Positions 55,925-64,000 of a stretch of 64,000 bases of DNA are shown here, one piece after another (the stretch's first letter is position 1; every line of letters starts with the position of its first letter). The position numbers were made by a program, and so were the translations under genes. The notes beneath the pieces were generated by a model, which was not told the origin of the DNA, searched no databases, and saw only the letters and a list, made by a program, of their open reading frames with translations. Origin of the DNA: Flavobacterium sp. MedPE-SWcel (GTDB lineage: Bacteria; Bacteroidota; Bacteroidia; Flavobacteriales; Flavobacteriaceae); the NCBI GenBank assembly GCA_001874325.1, contig MPCW01000013.1, positions 40,815-104,814 of the forward strand. The letters are read 5' to 3'.

Positions 55925-56584
55925 ATGATACAGGCAAAGAATATACATAAATATTATGGAGATCTTCATGTTTTAAAAGGAGTTGACCTTCATATAAAAA
56001 AAGGAGAAGTCGTTTCTATAGTAGGAGCGTCTGGTGCTGGAAAAACTACTTTATTACAATTATTAGGTACTTTAGATAAACCAAGTAAAGAAAGTGGTAC
56101 TTCATTAACCATTAATAATGAAGATGTACTAAACATGAAAGATAAAGCATTATCACGCTTTAGAAACCTACAATTAGGCTTCATATTTCAGTTTCATCAG
56201 CTATTACCTGAATTTTCAGCCTTAGAAAATGTTTGTATTCCAGGTTTTTTAGCAAAAAGACCTAAAAGTGAAGTTGAAGCTGAAGCTAAAAGGTTATTAG
56301 ATTACCTAGGGCTTTCTCATAGAATAGATCATAAACCAGGAGAACTTTCAGGAGGAGAACAACAACGTGTAGCCGTAGCGCGATCATTAATAAACAATCC
56401 TGCTGTGATTTTTGCCGATGAACCTTCAGGAAACTTAGATACTGCTTCTGCAGAGAATTTACATAAACTGTTCTTTAAGCTACGTGACGAAATGGGGCAA
56501 ACTTTTGTTATTATAACTCATAATGAAGAACTTGCCGATATGGCTGATAGAAAACTAGTAATGAGTGATGGACAAATAGTATAA
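55925..56584 (+). CDS. LolD-like ABC transporter ATP-binding protein
   Basis: 219 residues from the ATG at 55925; a GTG five codons earlier is less likely. Walker [11 protein letters not shown]-loop [11 protein letters not shown], signature LSGGEQQR, Walker [13 protein letters not shown] and the H-loop ITHNEEL. The spacing and the [11 protein letters not shown] segment place it in the LolD/MacB/FtsE group that extracts lipoproteins or other envelope substrates. The permease is not adjacent. Confidence 0.92.
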   Translation: MIQAKNIHKYYGDLHVLKGVDLHIKKGEVVSIVGASGAGKTTLLQLLGTLDKPSKESGTSLTINNEDVLNMKDKALSRFRNLQLGFIFQFHQLLPEFSALENVCIPGFLAKRPKSEVEAEAKRLLDYLGLSHRIDHKPGELSGGEQQRVAVARSLINNPAVIFADEPSGNLDTASAENLHKLFFKLRDEMGQTFVIITHNEELADMADRKLVMSDGQIV

Positions 56585-56588
56585 CTAT

Positions 56589-58256
56589 ATGATATTGATA
56601 CTAGTATATTGGCTGTTTTTATTCTTTTTATTACTTCCCTTTGGGATGTTAGTAAATAAGAGCTTAAAACTGAAAACAACCAATACTTGTATTCTATTAT
56701 TACTAGGGTTAGTAGCTCTTACCCTTAGTTTTACAGTAACTGCTTTTTTCTTCTCTTTAGGACTTTATAGCATACTGTGCTACCTCTTCTTGAACTCTTT
56801 ATTATATTTTATATATCATAAAGAACTAAAAGAAACATTAATCACTTTCATAAGGCAAGTACAAAGGTTATCATTGTTCTATAAAAGTGTTTTGATCCTA
56901 TTATTGTTAGGTGCTGCGCTAAAAAGTGCGCAATTACCTTTTATAATTGATAATGAAAGCTACTATATTCAAACAATTAAATGGGTTAACGAATATGGCT
57001 TAGTAAAAGGATTGGCTAATATTCATATCTATTTAGCTCAAGTATCACCTTGGCATATATTGCAAGCTGGACTAAATTTGAGTTTTTTGTCTACTACATT
57101 TAATGACCTCAATGGCTTTTTGTTTATTATCTGTATATTATATTGCTTGTTAGAACCTAGAAATAATGAAAAAAGTAATAAAACAACTTGGTTTAGTTTA
57201 TTACCTGTTGTATCAATAGTATTTTTCTTGTTTTTAGACGCTCCATCGCCCGATTTACCACTTTTAGTAATTACACCTCTAATACTTTATTTATACACCA
57301 GAGAGCAAACATTAGAGCGTTTTAAAATAAGCCTTATACTATTTGCCTTTATAGCTTTTATTAAAATCACTATACTACCCGTTGGTATTTTGTTTTTACC
57401 AGCATTAATAAATAGAGGTAAGTTACTGTATTTTATAAAACTACTATCTGTTTTTGCAACAATATGGATAGTAAAAAACATAATCGTTTCAGGTTATCCA
57501 CTATATCCTTTTACTTTTATTACTTCAGGAAACGATTGGGTAGTACCACAAGCTATATTAGATAGTATTAATACAATATCACACAAAGATGTCTATGGGG
57601 TAGATAGTAGCACCTCGTTTATACAAAAGCTAATAAGTTGGTTACAGTTAGATGGTATCAAAGGGGTATTTAATAAGCTAATAGTGTTCTTATTTTTAAT
57701 AATGTTACTATTTAAAAAGGTACGACAAAACAAAAAGTACTTAGTTATATACAGTGCCTTTTTAATACACTTTATAACGTTATTATTTATATCGCCACAG
57801 TATCGCTTTTTCTTACCTGAAATAATGTTTTTTACGCTGTTCATTATTAGTGAAGTAGTAAACTATTTAAATAAAGAAACATTCAATACAACAGTTATAC
57901 TAGGCGGAGTGTTACTATCTTTTACACTATTTGTAGATTTCAATTTTAAACCACTTACCGCAAATAAACACCATCAATCAGTATCTAAACTTAAGGCTTC
58001 TCAGTTATACCAACCAGAGCCTATTACACGTTATCCTGAGATGAAATTTATTAAAAAACAAGTAGGTAAATTTGAATACTATTCACCCGAAACAAATTTC
58101 TTTATTTTTGGTACAGGTAATGGTTCATTACCCTGTGTAAACGAATCTCAATTAGATTACTTTAAACAAAAAACAGGTTATATTCCACAACCAAGAGGCG
58201 AGTTTATAGAAGAGGGTTTCATTTCAACTAAAGCTTTAGATAACATAATTCAATAG
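56589..58256 (+). CDS. Polytopic membrane protein (LIC_10190-like)
   Basis: 555 residues with about twelve hydrophobic helices over residues 1-430 and a soluble C-terminal tail of about 100 residues. The loop LPFIIDNESYYIQTIKWVNEYGLVKGLANIH resembles the first periplasmic loop of GT-C glycosyltransferases, but no catalytic pair is certain. The LIC_10190 label is from memory of a similar Bacteroidota family. It begins 4 bases after the LolD-like gene. Confidence 0.7.
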   Translation: MILILVYWLFLFFLLLPFGMLVNKSLKLKTTNTCILLLLGLVALTLSFTVTAFFFSLGLYSILCYLFLNSLLYFIYHKELKETLITFIRQVQRLSLFYKSVLILLLLGAALKSAQLPFIIDNESYYIQTIKWVNEYGLVKGLANIHIYLAQVSPWHILQAGLNLSFLSTTFNDLNGFLFIICILYCLLEPRNNEKSNKTTWFSLLPVVSIVFFLFLDAPSPDLPLLVITPLILYLYTREQTLERFKISLILFAFIAFIKITILPVGILFLPALINRGKLLYFIKLLSVFATIWIVKNIIVSGYPLYPFTFITSGNDWVVPQAILDSINTISHKDVYGVDSSTSFIQKLISWLQLDGIKGVFNKLIVFLFLIMLLFKKVRQNKKYLVIYSAFLIHFITLLFISPQYRFFLPEIMFFTLFIISEVVNYLNKETFNTTVILGGVLLSFTLFVDFNFKPLTANKHHQSVSKLKASQLYQPEPITRYPEMKFIKKQVGKFEYYSPETNFFIFGTGNGSLPCVNESQLDYFKQKTGYIPQPRGEFIEEGFISTKALDNIIQ

Positions 58257-58269
58257 TATTGAAAAATAA

Positions 58270-59031
58270 ATACTTATAAAAATAGATGATTCTACAAGAG
58301 AGATTTATAAGAAGTATGGTATAGATCCTGAAAAAAGGGAAGCTGAAAACTATTTAATAATAAATAAAAGATTATCTCAATTATCTGAAAAATATAAAAA
58401 TAAGTTAGAAGATGATTTTCAACATGGTCTTGATAATAATTTTGAAGAGTTAAAGAAATATTTAATTGATGACATATTTATATTTACAGAGCTTGAAAAA
58501 AATGTTTATCAAGTAGTTCAATGCCTTATGATAAAAGCATATTCTGCGAGTATAACATTAACTAATCACATTCTAGAACGATTGTTAAAATTAGCATTAA
58601 TAAAAGATGAGTTGAAATTAGAAAGAATTAATTTCGAAAAATGGAATGAAACTTATACGGCTGATAAATTTGAGGAAATTAATAATTCAACAATGTTTGA
58701 TACCATAAAAAAATGTCATGAAAGAAAATTAATTGATGATGAAGAAAAAGAACACTTAACATATATCAGACAAAGTATTAGAAATGGCTTTTCACACTAT
58801 ACTCCAAAAGCAATTTTAAAAGATAATTATGATACAAAAACATTTACTTTGAGAGATAGAAATCATAATGAAATTAAAAAAATTGAAATGAATTATAAAG
58901 ATATTCCTATTTTTCAATCTCATTATATTGATCAATTTACGAGGGAGCATGCTTTAGAATATTTTGATTACGTATTTGTATTAATCAATTCTATAAAAAA
59001 TAATTTGATGATTAAACATCGAAGCTGTTAA
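58270..59031 (+). pseudogene. HEPN-like unknown gene without a recognisable start codon
   Basis: The frame is open from 58270 (after TAA 58267-58269) to 59031, about 253 codons, but the first ATG is at 58528 and no GTG or TTG occurs before it. The upstream 86 codons have coding-like composition (KIDDSTREIYKKYGIDPEKRE), so the gene is either read from a rare ATA/ATT start or has lost its start. The C-terminal half contains RNGFSH, an R-x4-H motif as in HEPN ribonucleases, in a helical context. If only the ATG is used the product is 167 residues. Function unknown; HEPN membership is tentative. Confidence 0.5.
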
Positions 59032-59041
59032 TTTAATCAAG

Positions 59042-59806
59042 ATGAACCCACTAGATTTAAAACTTTTTCTTGATGAGAAAGTAATACTTTATAATAAACC
59101 TGATTTTATAGAATCAGACCCTATACAAATACCACATCTATTTACGAATAAAGAAGATGTTGAAATAGCTGGTTTTCTTGCTGCAACAATAGCTTGGGGA
59201 AACAGAAAAATGATAATAAACAATGCTTATAAAATGATTGATTTGATGGGAGGTAGTCCTTATGATTTTATAATGAATCATAAAGAACATCATTTAGAAT
59301 CGTTAGAAGGATTTGTACACCGCACTTTTAATAGTCTTGACTTTGTAACGTTTATAAAAGCACTTCAAAATATTTATATAAATCATGGTGGGTTAGAGGC
59401 TGTTTTTAATAAAAATATAGAAGACAATAGCTTACAAAAGAGCATCCATGAATTTAAAAAAGTGTTTTTTGAAATAGAACACCTACAACGTACTCAAAAA
59501 CATGTATCAGATCCTTTAAAAGGTTCGGCAGCAAAACGTATTAATATGTTTTTACGTTGGATGGTACGAAAAGATAATACAGGGGTAGATTTAGGGATAT
59601 GGAATAATATTTCACCTGCTGTTTTATCCTGTCCGCTCGATGTACACTCTGGTAATGTGGCCCGTAAATTAGGAATATTAACACGTAAACAAAACGATTC
59701 CAAAGCCTTAGCAGAATTAGATACTCAATTACGATTAATGGATGCAAATGACCCTGTAAAATATGACTTTGCATTGTTTGGTTTAGGAGTATTCGAAAAG
59801 TTTTAG
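59042..59806 (+). CDS. TIGR02757-family protein (DUF2400)
   Basis: 254 residues. Conserved segments: EIAGFLAATIAWGNRKMIINNA (helical N-terminus), SAAKRINMFLRWMVRKD, and LDVHSGNVARKLGILTRKQNDSKALAELDTQLR at the C-terminus. The helical fold and DVHSGNVAR pattern are like HhH-containing DNA glycosylase relatives, but the activity is unknown. It starts 10 bases after the HEPN-like gene. Confidence 0.9.
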   Translation: MNPLDLKLFLDEKVILYNKPDFIESDPIQIPHLFTNKEDVEIAGFLAATIAWGNRKMIINNAYKMIDLMGGSPYDFIMNHKEHHLESLEGFVHRTFNSLDFVTFIKALQNIYINHGGLEAVFNKNIEDNSLQKSIHEFKKVFFEIEHLQRTQKHVSDPLKGSAAKRINMFLRWMVRKDNTGVDLGIWNNISPAVLSCPLDVHSGNVARKLGILTRKQNDSKALAELDTQLRLMDANDPVKYDFALFGLGVFEKF

Positions 59807-59900
59807 CAATTACATTTAGTTTTTAGTATTAAAACAGGATAATAAATATGCATTAGTATTATTTTATTAAATTGCATGCATTAATACCCGTAAAACTTAC

Positions 59901-61358
59901 ATGGAAAACACTCCCAGTACTTCTGATAATAAAAAAACAATAAGTCTTTTTCAAGCCCTTATTCCTGTTATATTACTTGTTATAATTTTAGCCTATAATG
60001 TAAAAGTCTTTGGAGATGATGCTCTTAGTGGCTCTAATCAATTTGTATTACTACTAGGCGGTGCTATTGCAGCCATTGTAGGCTTTGCAAATAAAATTCC
60101 TTATTCTAAAATGCTCAAAAAAGTATCTAAGAATATAAAATCTACAGCAGGAGCAATACTTATACTACTTTTAGTAGGTGCATTATCAGGAACTTGGTTA
60201 CTAAGTGGTATTATTCCTGCCATGATATATTATGGATTACAAATATTAAGTCCAGATATTTTCTTACCTGCCTGTGTAGTGATATGTTCTATAATATCTA
60301 TTGCTACAGGTAGCTCATGGACAACCTCTGCAACTGTAGGTATTGCGCTTATAGGTATTGGGAATGCAATGGGAATGAACTCAGGTATGGTAGCTGGTGC
60401 TGTAATATCAGGAGCTTATTTTGGCGATAAAATGTCACCATTATCAGATACTACAAACCTTGCGCCTGCTATGGCTGGAGCCGATTTGTTTTCGCACATA
60501 CGCTATATGGCACTAACTACAGTGCCTACGTATGTAATAACATTAATTATTTTTATAATACTTGGTTTTTCTCAAACTACATCTGGCGCTGCCGATACAC
60601 CTGAAACACTAGCAGCTATAACAGATAGTTTTAATATAAGTGGATGGTTATTTATTGTTCCGCTTATAGTAGTAGGTTTAATTGTAAAGAAAACAGAACC
60701 TCTTATAGCATTACTTTTCGGTACACTATTAGGCGGTTTTTTTGCAATTATTTTTCAGCCAGAACTTGTTGCAAAAGTAGGAGGATCAGAAACTCTAAAC
60801 TTTGTATCAGGATATAAGGGAGTAATGAATGCTATAACAGTAGAAACTACCATAGAAACTACTAACGAAATGCTTAGTGGGCTATTTACATCAGGTGGTA
60901 TGCAAAAAATGATGGGTACTATATGGCTCATACTTTGCGCAATGGTATTTGGTGGTGTAATGGAAGCTATAGGAGCGCTTAAAGTTATTAGTAATGCATT
61001 ATTGAGAGTTGCAAATGGAGTGTTTGGTCTTTTTGCTAGTACTGTAGCCAGTTGTTTGGTGCTAAATGTTACAGCATCCGATCAATATCTTGCTATTGTT
61101 GTTCCTGGTAAAATGTTTGCTAATGCATATAAGGAAAAAGGACTTGCTCCAGAAAACCTTAGTCGTACATTAGAAGATTCTGGTACGGTAACATCAGTTT
61201 TAATACCTTGGAATACCTGTGGAGCCTATCAATCAGGGGTATTAGGAGTAAGTACATTTGCATATTTACCATATGCCTTCTTTAACCTTATGAGCCCAAT
61301 AATGACACTTATTTTTGCGGCATTCCATATCAAGATTAAAACACTACTTAAAAAATAA
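59901..61358 (+). CDS. NhaC-family Na+/H+ antiporter
   Basis: 485 residues with about eleven hydrophobic helices. Characteristic segments: STGSSWTTSATVGIALIGIG-type ATGSSWTT, GAVISGAYFGDKMSPLSDTTNLAPA, and CLVLNVTASDQYLAIVVPG, all typical of NhaC. It exchanges Na+ for H+ across the inner membrane. Monocistronic; nothing notable in the 94-base gap before it apart from AT-rich sequence. Confidence 0.92.
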   Translation: MENTPSTSDNKKTISLFQALIPVILLVIILAYNVKVFGDDALSGSNQFVLLLGGAIAAIVGFANKIPYSKMLKKVSKNIKSTAGAILILLLVGALSGTWLLSGIIPAMIYYGLQILSPDIFLPACVVICSIISIATGSSWTTSATVGIALIGIGNAMGMNSGMVAGAVISGAYFGDKMSPLSDTTNLAPAMAGADLFSHIRYMALTTVPTYVITLIIFIILGFSQTTSGAADTPETLAAITDSFNISGWLFIVPLIVVGLIVKKTEPLIALLFGTLLGGFFAIIFQPELVAKVGGSETLNFVSGYKGVMNAITVETTIETTNEMLSGLFTSGGMQKMMGTIWLILCAMVFGGVMEAIGALKVISNALLRVANGVFGLFASTVASCLVLNVTASDQYLAIVVPGKMFANAYKEKGLAPENLSRTLEDSGTVTSVLIPWNTCGAYQSGVLGVSTFAYLPYAFFNLMSPIMTLIFAAFHIKIKTLLKK

Positions 61359-61421
61359 AACACCTATTGCAATACAATTGCGTTTGTTTAAATATTAAGT
61401 GGCGCTTACAATAATTATTAA

Positions 61422-61429
61422 TAAATTTG
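61422..61429 (+). promoter_or_regulatory. Candidate -7 box for the methyltransferase-ZIP-murQ run
   Basis: TAAATTTG fits TAnnTTTG and lies 18 bases before the ATG at 61448. It covers the alternative TTG start, which speaks for the ATG. Confidence 0.5.
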
Positions 61430-61447
61430 CGCTCACAAATAATTTCC

Positions 61448-62179
61448 ATGCAAGAAGAAAAATGTAATTGGTTTGCATCGTGGTTCGATACACCATACTA
61501 TCATATTTTATATAAAGACCGTGACGATAATGAAGCACGTGTTTTTATGGATAACCTTACGAGTTATCTAAACTTACCAGATGAAGCAACAATATTAGAC
61601 CTTGCTTGTGGTAAAGGTAGGCACTCGGTATATCTAAATAAGTTAGGGTATAATGTTACTGGTGCTGATTTATCTGAAAATAGTATAAAGTCTGCCTCAG
61701 AATTTAGTAATGACAAACTACATTTTAAGGTACACGATATGCGTGAACCGTTTGAAGAGAAGTTTGATGCTATATTTAATCTTTTTACAAGTTTCGGATA
61801 TTTTGAAAATGAGGAAGATAACCTTACGACCTTAAAAGCAATACATAATAGTCTTAGTGAATATGGTTTTGCTGCAATTGATTTTATGAATGTACAGTAT
61901 GTACTTGATAATTTAATAGCAGAAGAAGTAAAAACTGTTGAAGGGATTGACTTTAATATCAAAAGATATTTAAAGGATGGTCATATCGTTAAAGAAATAA
62001 ACTTTGAAGATAAAGGTAAAGAGTATCATTATACTGAGCGAGTTAGAGCATTAACGCTTGATGATTTCGAAACAATGATGGAAAAAGCAGGGATTTATTT
62101 ATTAGAAATTTTTGGTGATTATAAGCTAAGTAAGTTTCATAAAAATGAATCAGAACGTTTAATTATGATTTTTAAATAA
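61448..62179 (+). CDS. Class I SAM-dependent methyltransferase
   Basis: 243 residues from the ATG at 61448; an upstream TTG at 61427 would lie inside a promoter-like box. Motif I is ILDLACGKGRHSVYL, with GADLSENSIKSA (motif II) and FDAIFNLFTSFGYFE (motif IV region). The enzyme acts on an unknown small molecule or cofactor. The stop overlaps the ZIP gene start by one base (TAATG). Confidence 0.88.
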   Translation: MQEEKCNWFASWFDTPYYHILYKDRDDNEARVFMDNLTSYLNLPDEATILDLACGKGRHSVYLNKLGYNVTGADLSENSIKSASEFSNDKLHFKVHDMREPFEEKFDAIFNLFTSFGYFENEEDNLTTLKAIHNSLSEYGFAAIDFMNVQYVLDNLIAEEVKTVEGIDFNIKRYLKDGHIVKEINFEDKGKEYHYTERVRALTLDDFETMMEKAGIYLLEIFGDYKLSKFHKNESERLIMIFK

Positions 62180-62904
62180 TGATATATATACTTCCCTTAT
62201 TATCTGTTATTTTAGGTTTTGCAGTTGCTCTAATACTAAAACCTAAAAACAAAAAGAATATCAAATTACTACTCGCATTTAGTGGTTCTTTTTTATTAGC
62301 GCTTACAGTAATGCATTTATTACCTGAAGTTTATGAGAGTAGTATGCAAGGCCATGAAGGGCACGACCATGGTCATAATCATTACCATAATAATCCTGTA
62401 GGGCTATTTATAATGATAGGTATAATATTCCAAATTATACTAGAATACTTCTCTAAGGGTGCAGAACATGGTCATGTACACGGTAATGATAATAGCAAAG
62501 AACATAGCAATAGTATGCCTTGGCTACTTTTTATTAGCTTGTGTATACACGCATTACTAGAGGGTATGCCTGTAAGTCATCATCATAATTTAGCATGGGG
62601 TATTGCTATACATCATTTCCCTATTGCAATTATATTAACCGCATTTTTTGTAAACTCAGGACTAAACAAAACAGCTATACTATTGTTTATGGTAGCATTT
62701 GCTATAATGACTCCGCTAGGAACATTAATATCAGATCAATTACCATTTGTAGAGCTTTACTATACTGAGATTTCTGCTATTGTAGTAGGAATACTTTTCC
62801 ATATATCATCTACCATTATTTTTGAAAGTAGCGAAGATCATAAATTTAATATAACTAAACTTTTAGCTATTATATTAGGTGTTATTGTGGCTTATTTTCT
62901 ATAA
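62179..62904 (+). CDS. ZIP-family metal transporter
   Basis: 241 residues, about seven to eight hydrophobic helices. Two His-rich stretches (GHEGHDHGHNHYHNN and GAEHGHVHGND) lie in the variable loop, and the core helices have LCIHALLEGMPVSHHHN and IAIHHFPIAIILTAFF, the His/Glu metal site of ZIP transporters. It moves Zn2+ or Fe2+ into the cytosol or between compartments. It is translationally coupled to the methyltransferase. Confidence 0.92.
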   Translation: MIYILPLLSVILGFAVALILKPKNKKNIKLLLAFSGSFLLALTVMHLLPEVYESSMQGHEGHDHGHNHYHNNPVGLFIMIGIIFQIILEYFSKGAEHGHVHGNDNSKEHSNSMPWLLFISLCIHALLEGMPVSHHHNLAWGIAIHHFPIAIILTAFFVNSGLNKTAILLFMVAFAIMTPLGTLISDQLPFVELYYTEISAIVVGILFHISSTIIFESSEDHKFNITKLLAIILGVIVAYFL

Positions 62905-62927
62905 TTTTACGCTAAAAGCAAATAACT

Positions 62928-63740
62928 ATGTCTTTTACTAGGACTACAGAGCAAAGCTCAAAATACGAACACTTAGAGAAAATGCCCGTATCGGAATTAT
63001 TACAGAATATTAATAATGAAGATAAAACAGTTCCTCTAGCTATAGAAAGGGCATTACCACAGGTAGAAAAACTGGTAGAAACGGTAACTAAACAATTAAA
63101 ACTAGGAGGGAGGCTATTTTATATAGGTGCCGGTACTAGTGGTCGTTTAGGTGTTGTAGATGCTTCGGAGTGTCCTCCTACTTTTGGTGTGCCTTTCGAT
63201 CTTGTTGTTGGTATTATTGCAGGAGGCGATACAGCTATAAGAAAAGCAGTAGAATTTGCTGAGGATGATAAAAATCAAGCGTGGAAAGATCTTAACGATT
63301 GTAATATAAACGATAAAGATATTGTAATTGGTATAGCGGCATCAGGTACTACGCCTTATGTCATTGGTGGTTTAGATAAATGTAATGAGAATAATATAAC
63401 TACAGGTTGTATTACTTGCAATATAGACAGCCCATTAGCAGAGATAGCACAATACCCCGTAGAGGTCATTACAGGACCTGAGTTTGTAACAGGTAGTTCT
63501 CGTATGAAAGCAGGTACAGCACAAAAGCTTGTACTTAATATGATATCTACAGCTGCTATGATACAGTTAGGGCGTGTAAAAGGCAATAAAATGGTCGATA
63601 TGCAACTTAGTAATCATAAACTTGTAGATCGTGGCGTACGTATGATTATGGACGAATTAAACATTACTCGCGAAGAAGCTACTATTTTATTAGAGAAGCA
63701 TAAAAACGTAAGAAATGCAATAGATAAATATAGAATTTAA
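62928..63740 (+). CDS. murQ: N-acetylmuramic acid 6-phosphate etherase
   Basis: 270 residues, slightly shorter than the about 300 of Escherichia coli. The SIS domain has FYIGAGTSGRLGVVDASECPPTFG and AASGTTPYVIGGL, and the C-terminal part TGSSRMKAGTAQKLVLNMISTAAMI. It removes the lactyl ether from MurNAc 6-phosphate to give GlcNAc 6-phosphate. The kinase that would make its substrate could be the BadF-type enzyme at 3529. Its stop shares one base with the start of the next gene. Confidence 0.94.
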   Translation: MSFTRTTEQSSKYEHLEKMPVSELLQNINNEDKTVPLAIERALPQVEKLVETVTKQLKLGGRLFYIGAGTSGRLGVVDASECPPTFGVPFDLVVGIIAGGDTAIRKAVEFAEDDKNQAWKDLNDCNINDKDIVIGIAASGTTPYVIGGLDKCNENNITTGCITCNIDSPLAEIAQYPVEVITGPEFVTGSSRMKAGTAQKLVLNMISTAAMIQLGRVKGNKMVDMQLSNHKLVDRGVRMIMDELNITREEATILLEKHKNVRNAIDKYRI

Positions 63741-64000
63741 TGAATAGTCAAATACTAAATAAAGTAATAAATATTATTACAATAAGTTTTTTCATTTTTT
63801 CTCTTTCAAAATTAATTAATTTAGTTTCTGGGACTGGTTCTATATTAAATATCTTGTTTTATGGAATTATTTATTCAACTATAATTCCTTTTTTTTTCTC
63901 AAAAAACAAAGAGTATATTACAATTTCTTTTTATATAATTACATATTTAATTTCTATTGTATTAAATCTAATATTACATTATATTTATAGTGATATCTTT
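63740..64000 (+). CDS. Membrane protein of unknown function (3' partial)
   Basis: An ATG at 63740 overlaps the murQ stop (TAATG) and the frame is open for 87 codons to the window end. Three hydrophobic segments are visible (about 10-26, 34-52, 60-80), with little charge. In many Flavobacteria a DUF6095-type or similar small membrane protein follows murQ, but the fragment is too short to name. Confidence 0.65.
   Translation, partial: MNSQILNKVINIITISFFIFSLSKLINLVSGTGSILNILFYGIIYSTIIPFFFSKNKEYITISFYIITYLISIVLNLILHYIYSDIF

Noticed and set aside
61427..61447. TTG start of the methyltransferase gene
   Set aside because: The region overlaps a TAnnTTTG box and the conserved protein begins at the ATG 61448.

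Overview
The window is chromosome from a low-GC, gliding-type member of the Bacteroidota, most likely Flavobacteriaceae (Flavobacterium or a close relative). The evidence is the gldF-gldG gliding pair, bacillithiol synthase bshA, a TamB/LptD/MlaD outer-membrane set, an H-NOX/histidine-kinase pair, several families known mainly from this phylum (DUF4293, DUF6146, DUF6787, TIGR02757), and -7 boxes of the Bacteroidota type TAnnTTTG in front of many genes. No rRNA, tRNA or CRISPR array was seen. Gene calls were made by reading the translated sequence; no database search was possible.

Layout. 1-27,078 is ordinary core genome: the end of a TamB-like gene, a glycolytic block (pfkA, gap, a BadF-type sugar kinase, mgsA), envelope genes (LptD-like, N-acetylmuramoyl-L-alanine amidase, MlaD-like), a two-gene Fe-S reductase-like unit, a GH3 hexosaminidase-serine hydrolase fusion, bshA, rho, recG, a universal stress protein and mnmE. 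43,599-64,000 is core genome again: H-NOX plus sensor kinase, a membrane MutS-like ATPase, dnaN, gldG/gldF, SAM hydroxide adenosyltransferase, phoH-like, msrA, a LolD-like ATPase, an NhaC-type antiporter, a ZIP transporter, murQ and the start of a membrane protein.

Between them, 27,061-42,681 is a 15.6-kb integrated element inserted exactly at the 3' end of mnmE. It is bounded by imperfect 18-bp direct repeats (14-bp identical core) that both encode Phe-Cys-Ile-Gly-Lys-stop, so mnmE stays intact. Just inside each end is a nearly identical 17-bp pair of TGTACC sites, the expected form of integrase arm sites. The element carries a Zn-finger/double-HTH protein, a tyrosine recombinase, a one-polypeptide Type ISP-like restriction-modification enzyme with an AT-rich specificity segment, an unrecognised 472-aa neighbour, a replication block (HTH protein, small ORF, P4/D5-type primase-helicase, Zn-ribbon/Toprim-like primase partner) preceded by iteron-like repeats, a lipoprotein toxin candidate with a Tae4-like peptidoglycan amidase C-terminus followed by two exported candidate immunity proteins, a RadC/JAB protein and a conserved hypothetical protein. 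No relaxase, conjugation, capsid or tail genes are seen, so the content is most like a phage satellite or a mobilisable island dependent on a helper. Immediately beyond its right end lies a gene broken by an in-frame stop, perhaps debris from earlier traffic at the same site.

The most interesting parts are the Tae4-like lipoprotein toxin with its putative immunity genes, the mnmE-targeted integration (the same gene end used by the SGI1 family in Proteobacteria), and the unknown gene directly downstream of the restriction enzyme. Inferred links in the core: NagZ-like GH3 enzyme, BadF-type kinase and MurQ could together serve cell-wall sugar recovery; H-NOX and the adjoining kinase form a probable nitric-oxide signalling pair.
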